Source: Aquidulcibacter paucihalophilus | GTDB taxonomy: Bacteria; Pseudomonadota; Alphaproteobacteria; Caulobacterales; Caulobacteraceae | NCBI GenBank assembly: GCA_030285985.1 | Contig: CP127384.1 | Coordinates: 2,778,501-2,842,500, forward strand | Direction of reading: 5' to 3' | Length of the DNA stretch: 64,000 bases | Part shown: positions 1 to 8,260 of the stretch, in pieces | Numbering within the stretch: the stretch's first letter is position 1 | Layout of the letters: every line of letters starts with the position of its first letter | Program-made: the position numbers and the translations under genes | Notes under the pieces: generated by a model | The model's database searches: none | What the model was told of the DNA's origin: nothing | The model's input: the letters and a program-made list of their open reading frames with translations, nothing else

Positions 1-2
1 CG

Positions 3-1172
3 AAGACCGCCCGCCGCATCGCCCTGGCCGCCCAAGGGTTCGGGCGCGCGCAGCCCGCCGCCCCCGGCCGCAGCCATGTTCGCGACGTCGCCCGGCGGCT
101 GGGCGTGATCCAGATCGACAGCGTCAACGTCGTCACCCGCACCCACTATCTGCCCGGCTTCTCGCGGCTGGGGGACTATCCGCGCGAGGCGCTGGAGACC
201 GAGGCCTGGGGGACGCGGCGGGGGCTGTTCGAATACTGGGGGCATGAGGCCTCGTTGCTGCCGCTGGAGCTGCAGCCGCTGCTGCGCTGGCGGATGGAGC
301 GGGCGAAGGACGGGGCCATGTGGACCGGCCTGTCCCGCTTCGGGCGCGAGAAGGCCGACTATATCGAAGGGGTGCTGGCCGAGATCGAACGGCGCGGACC
401 GGTGACCGGCGGCGACTTCGCGACCGGACCTCGCGGCGCGCCCGGCTGGTGGTCTTGGTCGGACGGCAAGCGGGCGCTGGAGTGGCTGTTCTGGGCCGGG
501 CTGATCACCACGAAGACGCGCAACGGTTTCGAGCGCGTCTATGACCTGACCGAACGCGCCCTGCCCGCGCGGATCGTCGACCTGCCGACGCCGACCGAGG
601 CCGAAGCGCAGCGGGAGCTGGTGCTTATCTCGGCGCGGGCCATGGGCGTGGCAACGGCGGCGGACCTGCGCGACTATTTCCGCCTGCCGCTGGCCGATGC
701 GCGGGAGCGGGTGGCGGAACTGGTCGAGGCCGGCGAGCTGACGCCCGTCGCGGTCAAGGGCTGGCGGCAGCCGGCGTATCTGGCGGCGGGCGCGAAGACG
801 CCGCGCAAGGTGACGGGCTCCGCCCTGCTGTCGCCGTTCGACAATCTGATCTGGACCCGTGACCGCACCGAGCGGCTGTTCGGAGTCAAGGTGCGGCTGG
901 AGATCTACACCCCCGCCCACAAGCGGGCGCACGGCTACTATGTCCTGCCCTTCCTCGAGGACGAGGCGATCACGGCGCGGGTCGATCTGAAGTCCGACCG
1001 CAAGGCGGGCGTTCTGCTGGTGCAGGCGGCCTGGCGCGAGCCGGATGCGACGCCGGAAACCGCCGCGCGGCTGGCGGTCGAGCTGCGGCGGATGGCGGGA
1101 TGGCTGGGGCTGGCGGAGGTCGAGGTCGTCGGGAAGGGGGACCTGGCGGAGGCGCTGAAGGGGGCGCTCTAA
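3..1172 (+). CDS. YcaQ/AlkZ-like winged-helix DNA glycosylase, 5' truncated
   Basis: The reading frame is open from base 3, so the start lies before the window; the GTG at 105 is internal. The sequence IQIDSVNVVTRTHYLPGFSR followed by SRLGDY and a Trp-rich stretch is typical of the HTH_42 family, which excises bulky alkyl lesions and unhooks DNA interstrand crosslinks. The Q-x-D within IQID matches the catalytic motif I recall for the YcaQ (AlkX) branch rather than the QxQ of AlkZ. The C-terminal part (LLSPFDNLIWTRDRTERLF, then YYVLPFLEDEAITARVDLK) is the conserved end of the family. The gene stops just before a palindromic repeat, and its upstream neighbour cannot be seen. Assignment to the family is firm; the substrate is inferred. 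Confidence 0.88.
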   Translation, partial: KTARRIALAAQGFGRAQPAAPGRSHVRDVARRLGVIQIDSVNVVTRTHYLPGFSRLGDYPREALETEAWGTRRGLFEYWGHEASLLPLELQPLLRWRMERAKDGAMWTGLSRFGREKADYIEGVLAEIERRGPVTGGDFATGPRGAPGWWSWSDGKRALEWLFWAGLITTKTRNGFERVYDLTERALPARIVDLPTPTEAEAQRELVLISARAMGVATAADLRDYFRLPLADARERVAELVEAGELTPVAVKGWRQPAYLAAGAKTPRKVTGSALLSPFDNLIWTRDRTERLFGVKVRLEIYTPAHKRAHGYYVLPFLEDEAITARVDLKSDRKAGVLLVQAAWREPDATPETAARLAVELRRMAGWLGLAEVEVVGKGDLAEALKGAL

Positions 1173-1175
1173 CCC

Positions 1176-1315
1176 GCTATCGTCATTCCGGGCGAAGCGT
1201 AGCGGAGACCCGGAACCCAGCGGCGCGCGAGAGCGCGAAGCTGTCGCGGACAGTTTGCCCAAGAAGATCGCCTTCGGCGCCGCTGGGTTCCGGCCTTCGC
1301 CGGAATGACGATAGC
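1176..1315. repeat. Palindromic intergenic element, copy 1
   Basis: This 140-bp element has perfect 16-bp terminal inverted repeats (GCTATCGTCATTCCGG at 1176-1191 and its complement at 1300-1315). Its interior contains CCCAGCGGCGC and GATCGCCTTCGGCGCCGCTG. It fills the gap between two convergent genes and could act as a bidirectional terminator. Related copies lie at 52241-52422 (same orientation) and 54721-54895 (reverse). It carries no ORF of its own. Confidence 0.85.
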
Positions 1316-1327
1316 AGGGGGTGTGCT

Positions 1328-2824
1328 CTAGAGGTCGAACTTCACCCCCTGCGCCAGCGGCAGGTCCCGGCTGAAGTTCACGGTCTGGGTCTGGCGACGC
1401 ATATAGGCCTTCCAGGCGTCCGAGCCGCTCTCGCGGCCGCCGCCGGTGTCCTTCTCGCCGCCGAAGGCCCCGCCGATCTCGGCACCCGAGGGGCCGATGT
1501 TGACGTTGGCGATGCCGCAGTCAGAGCCCCAGGCGGAGAGGAAGGCTTCGGCCTCGCGGACGCTGTCGGTGAAGACGCAGGAGCTCAGGCCCTGGGGCAC
1601 GGCGTTCTGCATGGCGACGGCTGCGTCGAAGTCCGACCAGGTCAGGACATAGAGGATGGGGGCGAAGGTCTCGTGCTGCACCACCGCGCTCTGGGCCGGC
1701 ATGCGGACGATGGCGGGGCGGACGTAGACGCCGTCACGGTCGACGCGGTCGCCGCCGACAACGATCCGGCCGCCCTGTTCAACGGCCTGCGCCAGCGCCA
1801 TGTCGAAGCCGTGCGCCGAAGCCTCGTCGATCAGCGGGCCGATCAGGATGCCGTCTCCGCGCGGGTCGCCGACGGGCAGGGTTTGATAGGCGGCGGCCAG
1901 ACGGGCGACGAGGGCGTCGGCGATGCTCTCGTGCACCAGCAGGCGACGCAGGGTGGTGCAGCGCTGGCCGGCGGTGCCGACGGCCGAGAAGGCGATGGCG
2001 CGGACGGCCATGTCGAGGTCGGCGCTGGGCGTCACGATCATGGCGTTGTTGCCGCCGAGCTCCAGCAGGCTGCGGCCGAGGCGGGCGGCGACGGTCTGGG
2101 CCACGGCCCGGCCCATGCGGGTGGAGCCGGTGGCGGAGACGAGCGGGATGCGGGCGTCGGCGGCCAGCGCCTCGCCGGCCTCGCGACCGCCGATGACCAG
2201 CTGGGACAGGCCTTCCGGGGCGTCCGCAAAACGGGCGATGGCGCGGTCGAGGATGGCGTGGGTGGCCAGGGCGGTCAGGGGGGTCTTTTCCGACGGCTTC
2301 CAGATCACCGGGTCGCCGCAGACGAGGGCAAGGCAGGCGTTCCAGGCCCAGACCGCGACGGGGAAGTTGAAGGCCGAAATGACCAGCACCGGGCCCAGCG
2401 GCTGCCAGGTCTCGCGCATGTGGTGGCCGGGGCGTTCGGAGGCGATGGTGAGGCCGTAGATCTGGCGCGACAGGCCGACGGCGAAGTCGCAGATGTCGAT
2501 CATCTCCTGCACCTCGCCGAGGCCCTCGGAGACGATCTTGCCGGCTTCGAGGGTGACGAGGCGGGCGAGGTCGTCCTTCGAGGCGCGCAGCTCCTCGCCC
2601 AGCAGGCGGACCAGTTCGCCGCGGCGCGGCGCGGGCAGACGTTTCCACTGATGGAAGGCGGTCACAGCGCGATCGGCGACGGCGCCGAGGTCAGGCGTCT
2701 CGGCCACGCGGCCGGCGACCGAGCCGTCGATGGGCGAGCGGGCCTCGAAGCCGTCGGAGCTCCAGACCGACGCGGGCACGCCCAGCCTTTGAAGAATTTC
2801 CTTCGCCTCGTTCGCCGCCGTCAT
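1328..2824 (-). CDS. amaB: ALDH7-family aldehyde dehydrogenase (aminoadipate-semialdehyde / piperideine-6-carboxylate dehydrogenase)
   Basis: This 498-residue NAD-dependent aldehyde dehydrogenase would oxidise alpha-aminoadipate semialdehyde (in equilibrium with piperideine-6-carboxylate) in lysine catabolism. The catalytic region VGTAGQRCTTLRRLLVHES, with the nucleophilic Cys in GQRCTT, and ELGGNNAMIV with the general-base Glu are hallmarks of the ALDH7 (antiquitin) subfamily. WQPLGPVLVISAFNFPVAVW is the cofactor-binding strand. The start MTAANEAKE at 2824 was chosen because the longer open frame runs through the divergent CBS gene. The length is normal. No other lysine-degradation gene is next to it, so the physiological substrate is inferred from the subfamily alone. 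Confidence 0.85.
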   Translation of the reverse strand: MTAANEAKEILQRLGVPASVWSSDGFEARSPIDGSVAGRVAETPDLGAVADRAVTAFHQWKRLPAPRRGELVRLLGEELRASKDDLARLVTLEAGKIVSEGLGEVQEMIDICDFAVGLSRQIYGLTIASERPGHHMRETWQPLGPVLVISAFNFPVAVWAWNACLALVCGDPVIWKPSEKTPLTALATHAILDRAIARFADAPEGLSQLVIGGREAGEALAADARIPLVSATGSTRMGRAVAQTVAARLGRSLLELGGNNAMIVTPSADLDMAVRAIAFSAVGTAGQRCTTLRRLLVHESIADALVARLAAAYQTLPVGDPRGDGILIGPLIDEASAHGFDMALAQAVEQGGRIVVGGDRVDRDGVYVRPAIVRMPAQSAVVQHETFAPILYVLTWSDFDAAVAMQNAVPQGLSSCVFTDSVREAEAFLSAWGSDCGIANVNIGPSGAEIGGAFGGEKDTGGGRESGSDAWKAYMRRQTQTVNFSRDLPLAQGVKFDL

Positions 2825-2938
2825 CGTCGTTCTCCGTCGTGTGCCGGGCCGTTTAGCCTTCCCTGAGGCCGGGCGAAAGCGGAACCGGGCACAGGTCCGG
2901 GGGTTCTGGTCGCAACCCCAACCACCGGAGAACCCGCC

Positions 2939-3349
2939 ATGAAAGTTCGCGACGTAATGAGCAAGGACGTCCAGGTCGCCCGGCCCGGCGACAGCCTTCA
3001 GGAAGTCGCCGCACGCATGGCGGCCGGCGATTTCGGCTTCATGCCGGTGGCCGACGGCGACACCCTGATCGGCACGATCACCGACCGCGACATCGCCGTC
3101 CGCGCCGTGGCCGGCGGCGCCGCCTGCACCTCGCCCGTGGTCGAGTACATCTCGCGCGACCCGCACAGCGCCCGCGATGATGACGATCTGAAGAGCGTGC
3201 TGGACGCCATGGGCACCAAACAGATCCGCCGCCTGCCGGTGCTGGACAAGGACAACCGGCTGGTCGGGGTGGTGTCCCTGGGCGACCTGTCCACGCGGGT
3301 GAAGGAGAAATACGCCGGCGAGGCGCTGGAAGGCATCTCGCGCAACTGA
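2939..3349 (+). CDS. Tandem CBS-domain protein
   Basis: This 136-residue protein is made almost entirely of two CBS motifs. The first begins MKVRDVMSKDVQVARPGDSL (residues about 1-60) and ends GTITDRDIAVRA; the second (about 72-128) ends RRLPVLDKDNRLVGVVSLGD. Such pairs form a Bateman module that binds adenosyl ligands (AMP, ATP or SAM) and acts as an energy sensor. There is no fused effector domain. A GGAG at 2927-2930 lies 8 bases before the ATG. It is divergent from the aldehyde dehydrogenase and followed in the same direction by an unknown gene; its partner is not evident. Confidence 0.88.
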   Translation: MKVRDVMSKDVQVARPGDSLQEVAARMAAGDFGFMPVADGDTLIGTITDRDIAVRAVAGGAACTSPVVEYISRDPHSARDDDDLKSVLDAMGTKQIRRLPVLDKDNRLVGVVSLGDLSTRVKEKYAGEALEGISRN

Positions 3350-3442
3350 CCCGGAGGCGGGCGTTAAGGTCCGCTTCACCCTTTCGCCAAACCGGGTGTT
3401 CACACGGCCGTGACAGGCTTGCGCTGAACACCGGAGAATCCG

Positions 3443-4018
3443 ATGGCGCGTGCACAGTTCCAGAAGGGACAGAAGGTCTGGGTCGAATGCGTCGGCGCAT
3501 GGGCCCAGATCGAGAAGGTCCAGCCCGTCTGGGCCAAGGGCTTCGAGGAACCCGTGCGCGTCACCTATGACGTCGGACTGGGCCGCGAGTTTCTCGGCCA
3601 TGAGCTGCTGCTGCCCAGCGACGATCCGGCCGCCAACGCCGGCGAAACCTGGCGGTTGATGCGGGCGAGAAACAAGTGGCAGACCGCTGAGGACTGTCCC
3701 CACCACCCCTTCCCCGGCACCTACCCGGTGGTGGTAACCGACAAGGCGGACTGGGGCGGCTGGCGGGTGCCCGGCGCGGAATACGACCGCGACCCGGATC
3801 AGATCGAGTTCCAGGCCCGGCTGATCGCCGCCGCCCCGCGCCTGATGGCCCTGGCCGAGCGTCTGACCGCCTCGGTCGATGAGGCGCCGGACGACGCGCC
3901 GCCTGAACTGCTGATGCTGGCCCGCGAGGCGCGGACCGTGCTCAAGTCGGTCACCGACGTATTGTCGTCCCCGCCGGACGGAGCCGCCGCCGCACCGCGG
4001 CAATCGCGGGCGGCCTGA
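3443..4018 (+). CDS. Conserved hypothetical protein
   Basis: I do not recognise this 191-residue soluble protein. The first 75 residues (QKVWVECVGAWAQIEKVQPV) look like a small beta-barrel, SH3- or CarD-like fold. A middle Trp-rich region follows (TYPVVVTDKADWGGWRVPG), then a helical C-terminal part (residues about 120-165) with a Pro/Ala-rich tail. A GGAG eight bases upstream supports the ATG at 3443. No signal peptide or membrane segment is visible. It sits between a CBS-domain gene and a sensor kinase in the same orientation, about 90 and 107 bp from each, so it may be transcribed alone. Confidence 0.7.
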   Translation: MARAQFQKGQKVWVECVGAWAQIEKVQPVWAKGFEEPVRVTYDVGLGREFLGHELLLPSDDPAANAGETWRLMRARNKWQTAEDCPHHPFPGTYPVVVTDKADWGGWRVPGAEYDRDPDQIEFQARLIAAAPRLMALAERLTASVDEAPDDAPPELLMLAREARTVLKSVTDVLSSPPDGAAAAPRQSRAA

Positions 4019-4061
4019 AGCACGGCAGCGCGATAAAAGGTTGATGGTTTCTAACCAAGCC

Positions 4062-4091
4062 TCGACAGGAATCCGCGACGCAGCCTAGATT
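4062..4091 (+). promoter_or_regulatory. Possible sigma-70-type promoter of the PAS kinase
   Basis: TCGACA (4062-4067) and TAGATT (4086-4091) are separated by 18 bp and end 34 bp before the TTG start of the kinase. The spacing fits a housekeeping promoter, but the -10 box is imperfect and such matches arise by chance. No transcript start is known. Confidence 0.3.
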
Positions 4092-4125
4092 CGCTGTTCA
4101 ACGTCGAATCCTTGGGGAGAGCGCC

Positions 4126-5997
4126 TTGCGGGGTGAGGAGCGCCGCGTAACGAGCGAGGGGCGGCGCACAACCGATCGTGATCGGGGACCGCCCGCCTGG
4201 CTTCGCATCGCCATACTGGCGCTCGCCCTGGCGATCACGGCGCATGTCCTGCTGGTCGCGCGATCCCTGCAAGGTCCGGAGGCCGCGAGTCCGCTCAGCG
4301 GGTTCAGCTGGAGCGACCTGTGGGTCCTCGGCCCGCCGATCGCCATCGGCCTGTTCACGCTTGCCCTCGTCCTTCATCTGCAAGGCCGCCAACAGGGCAT
4401 CAGCCGGGCCTGGGCGGCGTCCGAGCGGCGTTTCCGCGGCGCGGTCGAAGCCGCCCGCTGCGGCGTCTGGGAATGGGATACGGAGACGGAACAGGTCACC
4501 GTCTCGGACTATATGGCCGAGCTGATGGGGCTGGACCGGAGCGGGTCCATACCGTCCGACGAGATCATGGCCCGGATCCATCCGCGTTATCATGATGCCG
4601 TGCAGCATGCCCTGCGACAGGCCCAGACCTTCGGCGCGTTTGACGTCACCTTCCCGGTGGCTGATGCCCAGGGCAAGGCGCGCTGGATCGATGCCCGGGG
4701 TCAGGCCCGCGGCGACCGCGGCGAAGAAGGCTTCACCAGTGTCCTGGGCGTGGCGCTGGACACCACCGAGGCCCGTCGGGCCAAGGCCCAGGCCCAGGCC
4801 GCCGAAAGCCGGCTGCGCGACGGTATCGAAAGCGTGTCGGACGCCTTCGTCCTGTTCGACAAGAATGGCCGGCTGATCCTCTCGAACCAGGCCTTCCAGG
4901 ACGCCTTTGCCTTCGAGCCCGGTGTCCTGCGGCGCGGCGTGTTCAAACAGGATCTCAACCAGATCGCCGCCCTCGCCATCAAGGCCGACCAGCCGGCCGC
5001 GGGCGGCCGCGCCGGCGCGCGGGAGATCGAGCTGCATGACGGGCGCTGGCTGCAGCTGATCGAGCGCTTCACCTCGGACGGCGGCTCGGTCGTGACGGCG
5101 GCCGACATCACCGCCATCAAGCAGAAGGAAGCCGAACGCCAGCGCGCCACCGAACGCCTGCACGTCACCATCACCGAGCTGGAAGACCGCGAGGAGAAGC
5201 TGTCGCTGCTGGCGCGCAAATACGAAGTCGCCATGACCCGCGCGGAGGCGGCCAACCAGGCCAAGTCCGAATTCCTGGCCAATATGAGCCACGAGCTCCG
5301 CACACCGCTGAACGCCATCAACGGCTTCTCGGAGATCATGGCCGGCGAGATGTTCGGGCCGCTGGGCGATCCGAAATACAAGGGCTACGCCGCCGACATC
5401 CTGAAGTCGGGCCAGCACCTGCTGTCGCTGATCAACGACGTGCTGGACATGGCCAAGATCGAGGCCGGCAAGCTGACGCTGCACTATGAGACCGTGTCGC
5501 TGAAGGAGGTGGTCGACGACGCCGCCCGGCTGATGCGCGGCAAGATCGAGGAGGCGGGGCTGAACCTGGTGGTCGACGCGCCGGAGCTGCCCGAGATCGA
5601 GGCCGACTATCGCGGACTGAAACAGGTGGTGCTGAACCTGATCTCGAACGCGGTGAAATTCACGCCCGTGGGCGGCCACATCGTCGTGGCCCTCTCACGC
5701 GAGGACGACGACCGGCTGCGGGTGGCGGTCACCGACACCGGCATCGGCATCGCCGCCGAGGACCTGCAGCGGCTGGCGCGGCCGTTCGAACAGGTCGAGG
5801 GCCAGCACTCCAAGACCACCCAGGGCACCGGCCTGGGTCTGGCCCTGACCAAGTCGCTGATCGAACTGCACGGCGGCATGCTGACCATCGAGAGCGAGCC
5901 GGGCCGGGGCACGACCGTGGGCTTCGACATTCCGATCCGGCGGCCGGGGCAGCCGTCGAGGACACAGCCGGCCCCGATGCAGGCGCGGGCGGCCTGA
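4126..5997 (+). CDS. Membrane-associated PAS sensor histidine kinase, PleC/DivJ type
   Basis: This 623-residue protein starts at TTG 4126, supported by GGGGAG eight bases upstream. Two hydrophobic segments (about residues 27-45 and 65-85) anchor it. PAS-like domains follow (about 100-215 and 225-335), then a coiled-coil linker. The HisKA motif SEFLANMSHELRTPLNAING carries the phospho-accepting His near residue 388. The HATPase has an N box (LNLISNAVKFTPVGG) and G boxes (DTGIGI, GTGLGLAL). The sequence FSEIMAGEMFGPLG after the His box is typical of the caulobacterial PleC/DivJ group, but the protein is shorter than PleC, so orthology is not claimed. No response regulator is adjacent. It converges with the metal-sensor operon. 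Confidence 0.85.
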   Translation: MRGEERRVTSEGRRTTDRDRGPPAWLRIAILALALAITAHVLLVARSLQGPEAASPLSGFSWSDLWVLGPPIAIGLFTLALVLHLQGRQQGISRAWAASERRFRGAVEAARCGVWEWDTETEQVTVSDYMAELMGLDRSGSIPSDEIMARIHPRYHDAVQHALRQAQTFGAFDVTFPVADAQGKARWIDARGQARGDRGEEGFTSVLGVALDTTEARRAKAQAQAAESRLRDGIESVSDAFVLFDKNGRLILSNQAFQDAFAFEPGVLRRGVFKQDLNQIAALAIKADQPAAGGRAGAREIELHDGRWLQLIERFTSDGGSVVTAADITAIKQKEAERQRATERLHVTITELEDREEKLSLLARKYEVAMTRAEAANQAKSEFLANMSHELRTPLNAINGFSEIMAGEMFGPLGDPKYKGYAADILKSGQHLLSLINDVLDMAKIEAGKLTLHYETVSLKEVVDDAARLMRGKIEEAGLNLVVDAPELPEIEADYRGLKQVVLNLISNAVKFTPVGGHIVVALSREDDDRLRVAVTDTGIGIAAEDLQRLARPFEQVEGQHSKTTQGTGLGLALTKSLIELHGGMLTIESEPGRGTTVGFDIPIRRPGQPSRTQPAPMQARAA

Positions 5998-6007
5998 CGT
6001 CAGGCCG
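5990..6007. repeat. Perfect palindrome holding both convergent stop codons
   Basis: CGGCCTGACGTCAGGCCG is an 18-bp perfect palindrome. It contains the TGA of the kinase (5995-5997) and the complementary TCA that is the stop of the minus-strand gene (6000-6002). The only untranslated bases between the two genes are two nucleotides. Confidence 0.7.
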
Positions 6008-6518
6008 GCGGCGTCGCTTTCGCGGCGGCGGCTTGCGGCTCGCGCCCGCCCCGATCCCGGCCGGCGGCGCGGCCCCGACGGGTCAGGATTTCCGACAGGG
6101 CCCGGCGGTCATCCGGCTCCAGCGTGGCCAGCAGGGCCACGGCGTCAGCCTCAAGCCGCGCACGGCCGCGGATCTCCGCATTGCGGGATTCCTCCAGCAG
6201 CGCCCGGGCCCGGGCGGGGTCGAACGTCGCGGACTGTCCCATCTCCACGGCCTGACGCCGCTTCAGGCGCGCCTCCTCGAAATCCGGCCGGGCCGCGAGA
6301 GCCGAGGCCCGCATGGCAGCGCGCACCCGCTCGCGAACCGTCGGGTCAAGCTGGTCGATCAGGCGCATCGGCGAGCCCACCCGGGCCGGACGGTGCTGGG
6401 CCTCAACCTGTTGCTCGACCTGGGCGCGGGTCACGAACAGGGTCGCCCCGGCCGCGACAGCGAACAGGTTCAGCGCCACCGAGGCCGCCAGCGCAATCTT
6501 CAGAGCCTTGGGGCTCAT
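6000..6518 (-). CDS. Periplasmic heavy-metal sensor-like protein (Metal_resist / CnrX-like)
   Basis: This 172-residue protein has one N-terminal signal anchor (about residues 6-30) followed by a helical periplasmic domain. The domain's arrangement (MRLIDQLDPTVRERVRAAMR, then RPDFEEARLKRRQAVEMGQS and DPARARALLEESRNAEIRGR) resembles the CpxP/CnrX/ZraP-type metal-resistance fold. In such systems the sensor passes a periplasmic signal to a membrane anti-sigma factor. Here it overlaps the anti-sigma-like gene by four bases (ATGA). The last 20 residues are Ala/Arg-rich and probably disordered. I see no cluster of His, Met or Cys that would name a metal, so metal binding is not shown. Confidence 0.7.
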   Translation of the reverse strand: MSPKALKIALAASVALNLFAVAAGATLFVTRAQVEQQVEAQHRPARVGSPMRLIDQLDPTVRERVRAAMRASALAARPDFEEARLKRRQAVEMGQSATFDPARARALLEESRNAEIRGRARLEADAVALLATLEPDDRRALSEILTRRGRAAGRDRGGREPQAAAAKATPPA

Positions 6519-6952
6519 CCGAGCACCTCCGCATCGTCCACCCCGAGCAGGGAGGCCTGGTAGAGGACCGCCTCGGCCTGGGCGTCGGCGGTCAGATGGC
6601 CGGTCATAATGACTCCCGCAAATATGCCGGCGCAGGCCGCGGCGGCCCAGCCGGCGCCGAGCGCCAGCCCCAGCCGGTCGAGCCAGCGACGCCCTTCGCG
6701 ACGCGCCTTCAGGCCGGCCCCGGCGGCCGAGGCGATGACCCGGTCGCGCAGGGCCATGGACGGGTGGGCGACGCGGGAAGCATGCAGCAGGGCGTCCGCC
6801 GCATCGGCGTCGGCGAGGGCCGGGCCGGCGACAGCGGGATCAGCCGCCGCAAACGCCTGGGCCGCCGCGCGCTCAGCCTCGGGCCAGCGCCGTGCGTCGG
6901 CACCATAGGCCGCGACCAGGGCGAGGAACCGTTCCGACGTCATCACACTCAT
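6515..6952 (-). CDS. Putative membrane anti-sigma factor
   Basis: This 145-residue protein has a helical cytoplasmic N-terminal part (SERFLALVAAYGADARRWPE), one transmembrane segment (about residues 97-118, GAGWAAAACAGIFAGVIMTG) and a short periplasmic tail. It overlaps the ECF sigma gene upstream by four bases and the periplasmic sensor downstream by four, the usual order sigma, anti-sigma, sensor. The N-terminus lacks an obvious zinc-binding HxxxCxxC motif, so it is not a ZAS-type anti-sigma factor. The role is inferred from topology and context. Confidence 0.65.
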   Translation of the reverse strand: MSVMTSERFLALVAAYGADARRWPEAERAAAQAFAAADPAVAGPALADADAADALLHASRVAHPSMALRDRVIASAAGAGLKARREGRRWLDRLGLALGAGWAAAACAGIFAGVIMTGHLTADAQAEAVLYQASLLGVDDAEVLG

Positions 6953-7512
6953 GCTCCTTCAGCACCCGGCCGGATATCGGCCAGGGCCTGTCTCAAGGCC
7001 CGTCGTCCGCGCGACAACAGGCTTTCCAGCGCGTCCACACTGACCGCCATCAGGGCCGCGGCCTCGATATTGGTCAGCTCCTGATAGTGACACAGGACAA
7101 TGGCCTCGCGCTGACGGTCCGGCAGGCGCGCCAGCGCCGCATCGACCCGCACCCCGACGTCCGCCGCCAGCAGCCCCCGGTCCGGCGACGGCCCGGTGTC
7201 GGGCTGGTCCGGCGGCGTCGCCGTGACCGTCTCGCGCCGCCGGCGCAGCCGATCGTAGCAGAGGTTGAGCCCGACCCGGTGCAGCCAGGTGTCGAATTTG
7301 GCCTGCCCCGGGGTCCAGCGCGGCGCCTGTTTCCAGGCCCGCAACATGGCGTCCTGGGCCACGTCCTCGGCCTCGGCCGCATCGCCCAGCATCCGTTGCG
7401 CCAGCGCCAGCATACGGGGCAGCTTGCGCGCGACCATGGCCTGGATCGCCGCCGGGTCGCCCTGACCCACGCGACGCACCAGCTCCTCGTCGGGGTCGGC
7501 GATCAGCGCCAA
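6949..7512 (-). CDS. ECF-family RNA polymerase sigma factor
   Basis: This 187-residue sigma factor has only regions 2 and 4. Region 2 (about residues 22-90) contains RMLGDAAEAEDVAQDAMLRA and FDTWLHRVGLNLCYDRLRRR; region 4 (about 125-175) contains ARLPDRQREAIVLCHYQELT and an HTH ending LLSRGRRALRQALAD. The frame starts at TTG 7512 with a GAGG-like site upstream. The gene overlaps the anti-sigma gene by four bases and lies 66 bp after an EF-hand protein gene. By analogy it would be held at the membrane until the sensor responds. Target promoters are unknown. Confidence 0.87.
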   Translation of the reverse strand: MALIADPDEELVRRVGQGDPAAIQAMVARKLPRMLALAQRMLGDAAEAEDVAQDAMLRAWKQAPRWTPGQAKFDTWLHRVGLNLCYDRLRRRRETVTATPPDQPDTGPSPDRGLLAADVGVRVDAALARLPDRQREAIVLCHYQELTNIEAAALMAVSVDALESLLSRGRRALRQALADIRPGAEGA

Positions 7513-7578
7513 TCCGGCCCTCTTCCGTTGCTACCGAAAGGGTCGCCCGGTTCATGACCGCCGTCCCTGACATCATCC

Positions 7579-8193
7579 TTACTCCGAAGCAGACGCCGGA
7601 GGCGACGCCTGACGCGCGGCGCGACGTTCTGCCATGCGTTCACGACGATGCTCGCGCATGGCCTGACGACCGGCCCGGCCCTCGGCGGCGGTGACGAAGC
7701 CGTCGTGATCGGCGTCGAGACGGGCGAAGGCCTGTTCGGCGCGGGTCTGGACGTCGGCGATGACGACCGGACCGCGGGCCTCCATCCGGCCCAAGCCGTG
7801 TTGACCGCGAGCGGGGCCACGCTGGGCGCGCATCGGCCGGGGACCGCGATCGGCGCGGGCTTCACGACCGGTCTCGCGGGCGCTGTCGAACTCGTCGCGG
7901 CTGACCGAACCGTCGTCATTGGCGTCCAGCCGGTCGAAGCGGGCGTCGGCGCGGCCGGCCCTTTGGGCCTGCATCGCGGCGCGGCGTTCGTCCGCCGTCA
8001 CCGAGCCGTCGCGGTCGGCGTCGATGGCGGTCAGACGCTGCACGCGCTGTCCGACAAACTCGGCCTGGCTGAGGCGGCTGTCGCCATCGGCATCAGCGCG
8101 CATGGGCCGGGCCGGAGCCTGCTGGGCGATTGCGACGCCGGCCGAGGCCAGCATGAGGACGGCCAGGCTGCCGGCCAGAAGGGTCTTGTGCAT
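7579..8193 (-). CDS. Exported EF-hand calcium-binding protein
   Basis: This protein has a Sec signal peptide (MHKTLLAGSLAVLMLASAGV, then AIAQ) and four acidic EF-hand loops: DADGDSRLSQAEF, DADRDGSVTADE, DANDDGSVSRDEF and DADHDGFVTAAEG. An Arg-rich linker lies between the third and fourth, and the basic C-terminus is rich in Arg and Ala. It should bind calcium in the periplasm. The ATG at 8193 is preferred because GGAG lies nine bases before it; an ATG five codons upstream (8208) is possible. It is first in the operon that continues with the ECF sigma factor. Confidence 0.85.
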   Translation of the reverse strand: MHKTLLAGSLAVLMLASAGVAIAQQAPARPMRADADGDSRLSQAEFVGQRVQRLTAIDADRDGSVTADERRAAMQAQRAGRADARFDRLDANDDGSVSRDEFDSARETGREARADRGPRPMRAQRGPARGQHGLGRMEARGPVVIADVQTRAEQAFARLDADHDGFVTAAEGRAGRQAMREHRRERMAERRAARQASPPASASE

Positions 8194-8260
8194 CTCGTTG
8201 ATCTCCATGGCCGCCTCACGCGGCCTCAGTCCCTGTCTGGAGAGTGAAACGCCGCTGTCG

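Noticed and set aside
1328..4003. An 891-codon minus-strand frame extending the aldehyde dehydrogenase upstream.
   Set aside because: The extra 390 codons overlap the CBS gene and the next gene antisense, and the ALDH family starts at 2824.
4039..4056. A GGTTGATGGTTTCTAACC stretch upstream of the PAS kinase as a CtrA site.
   Set aside because: It does not fit TTAA-N7-TTAAC in either direction; only half sites can be matched with wrong spacing.
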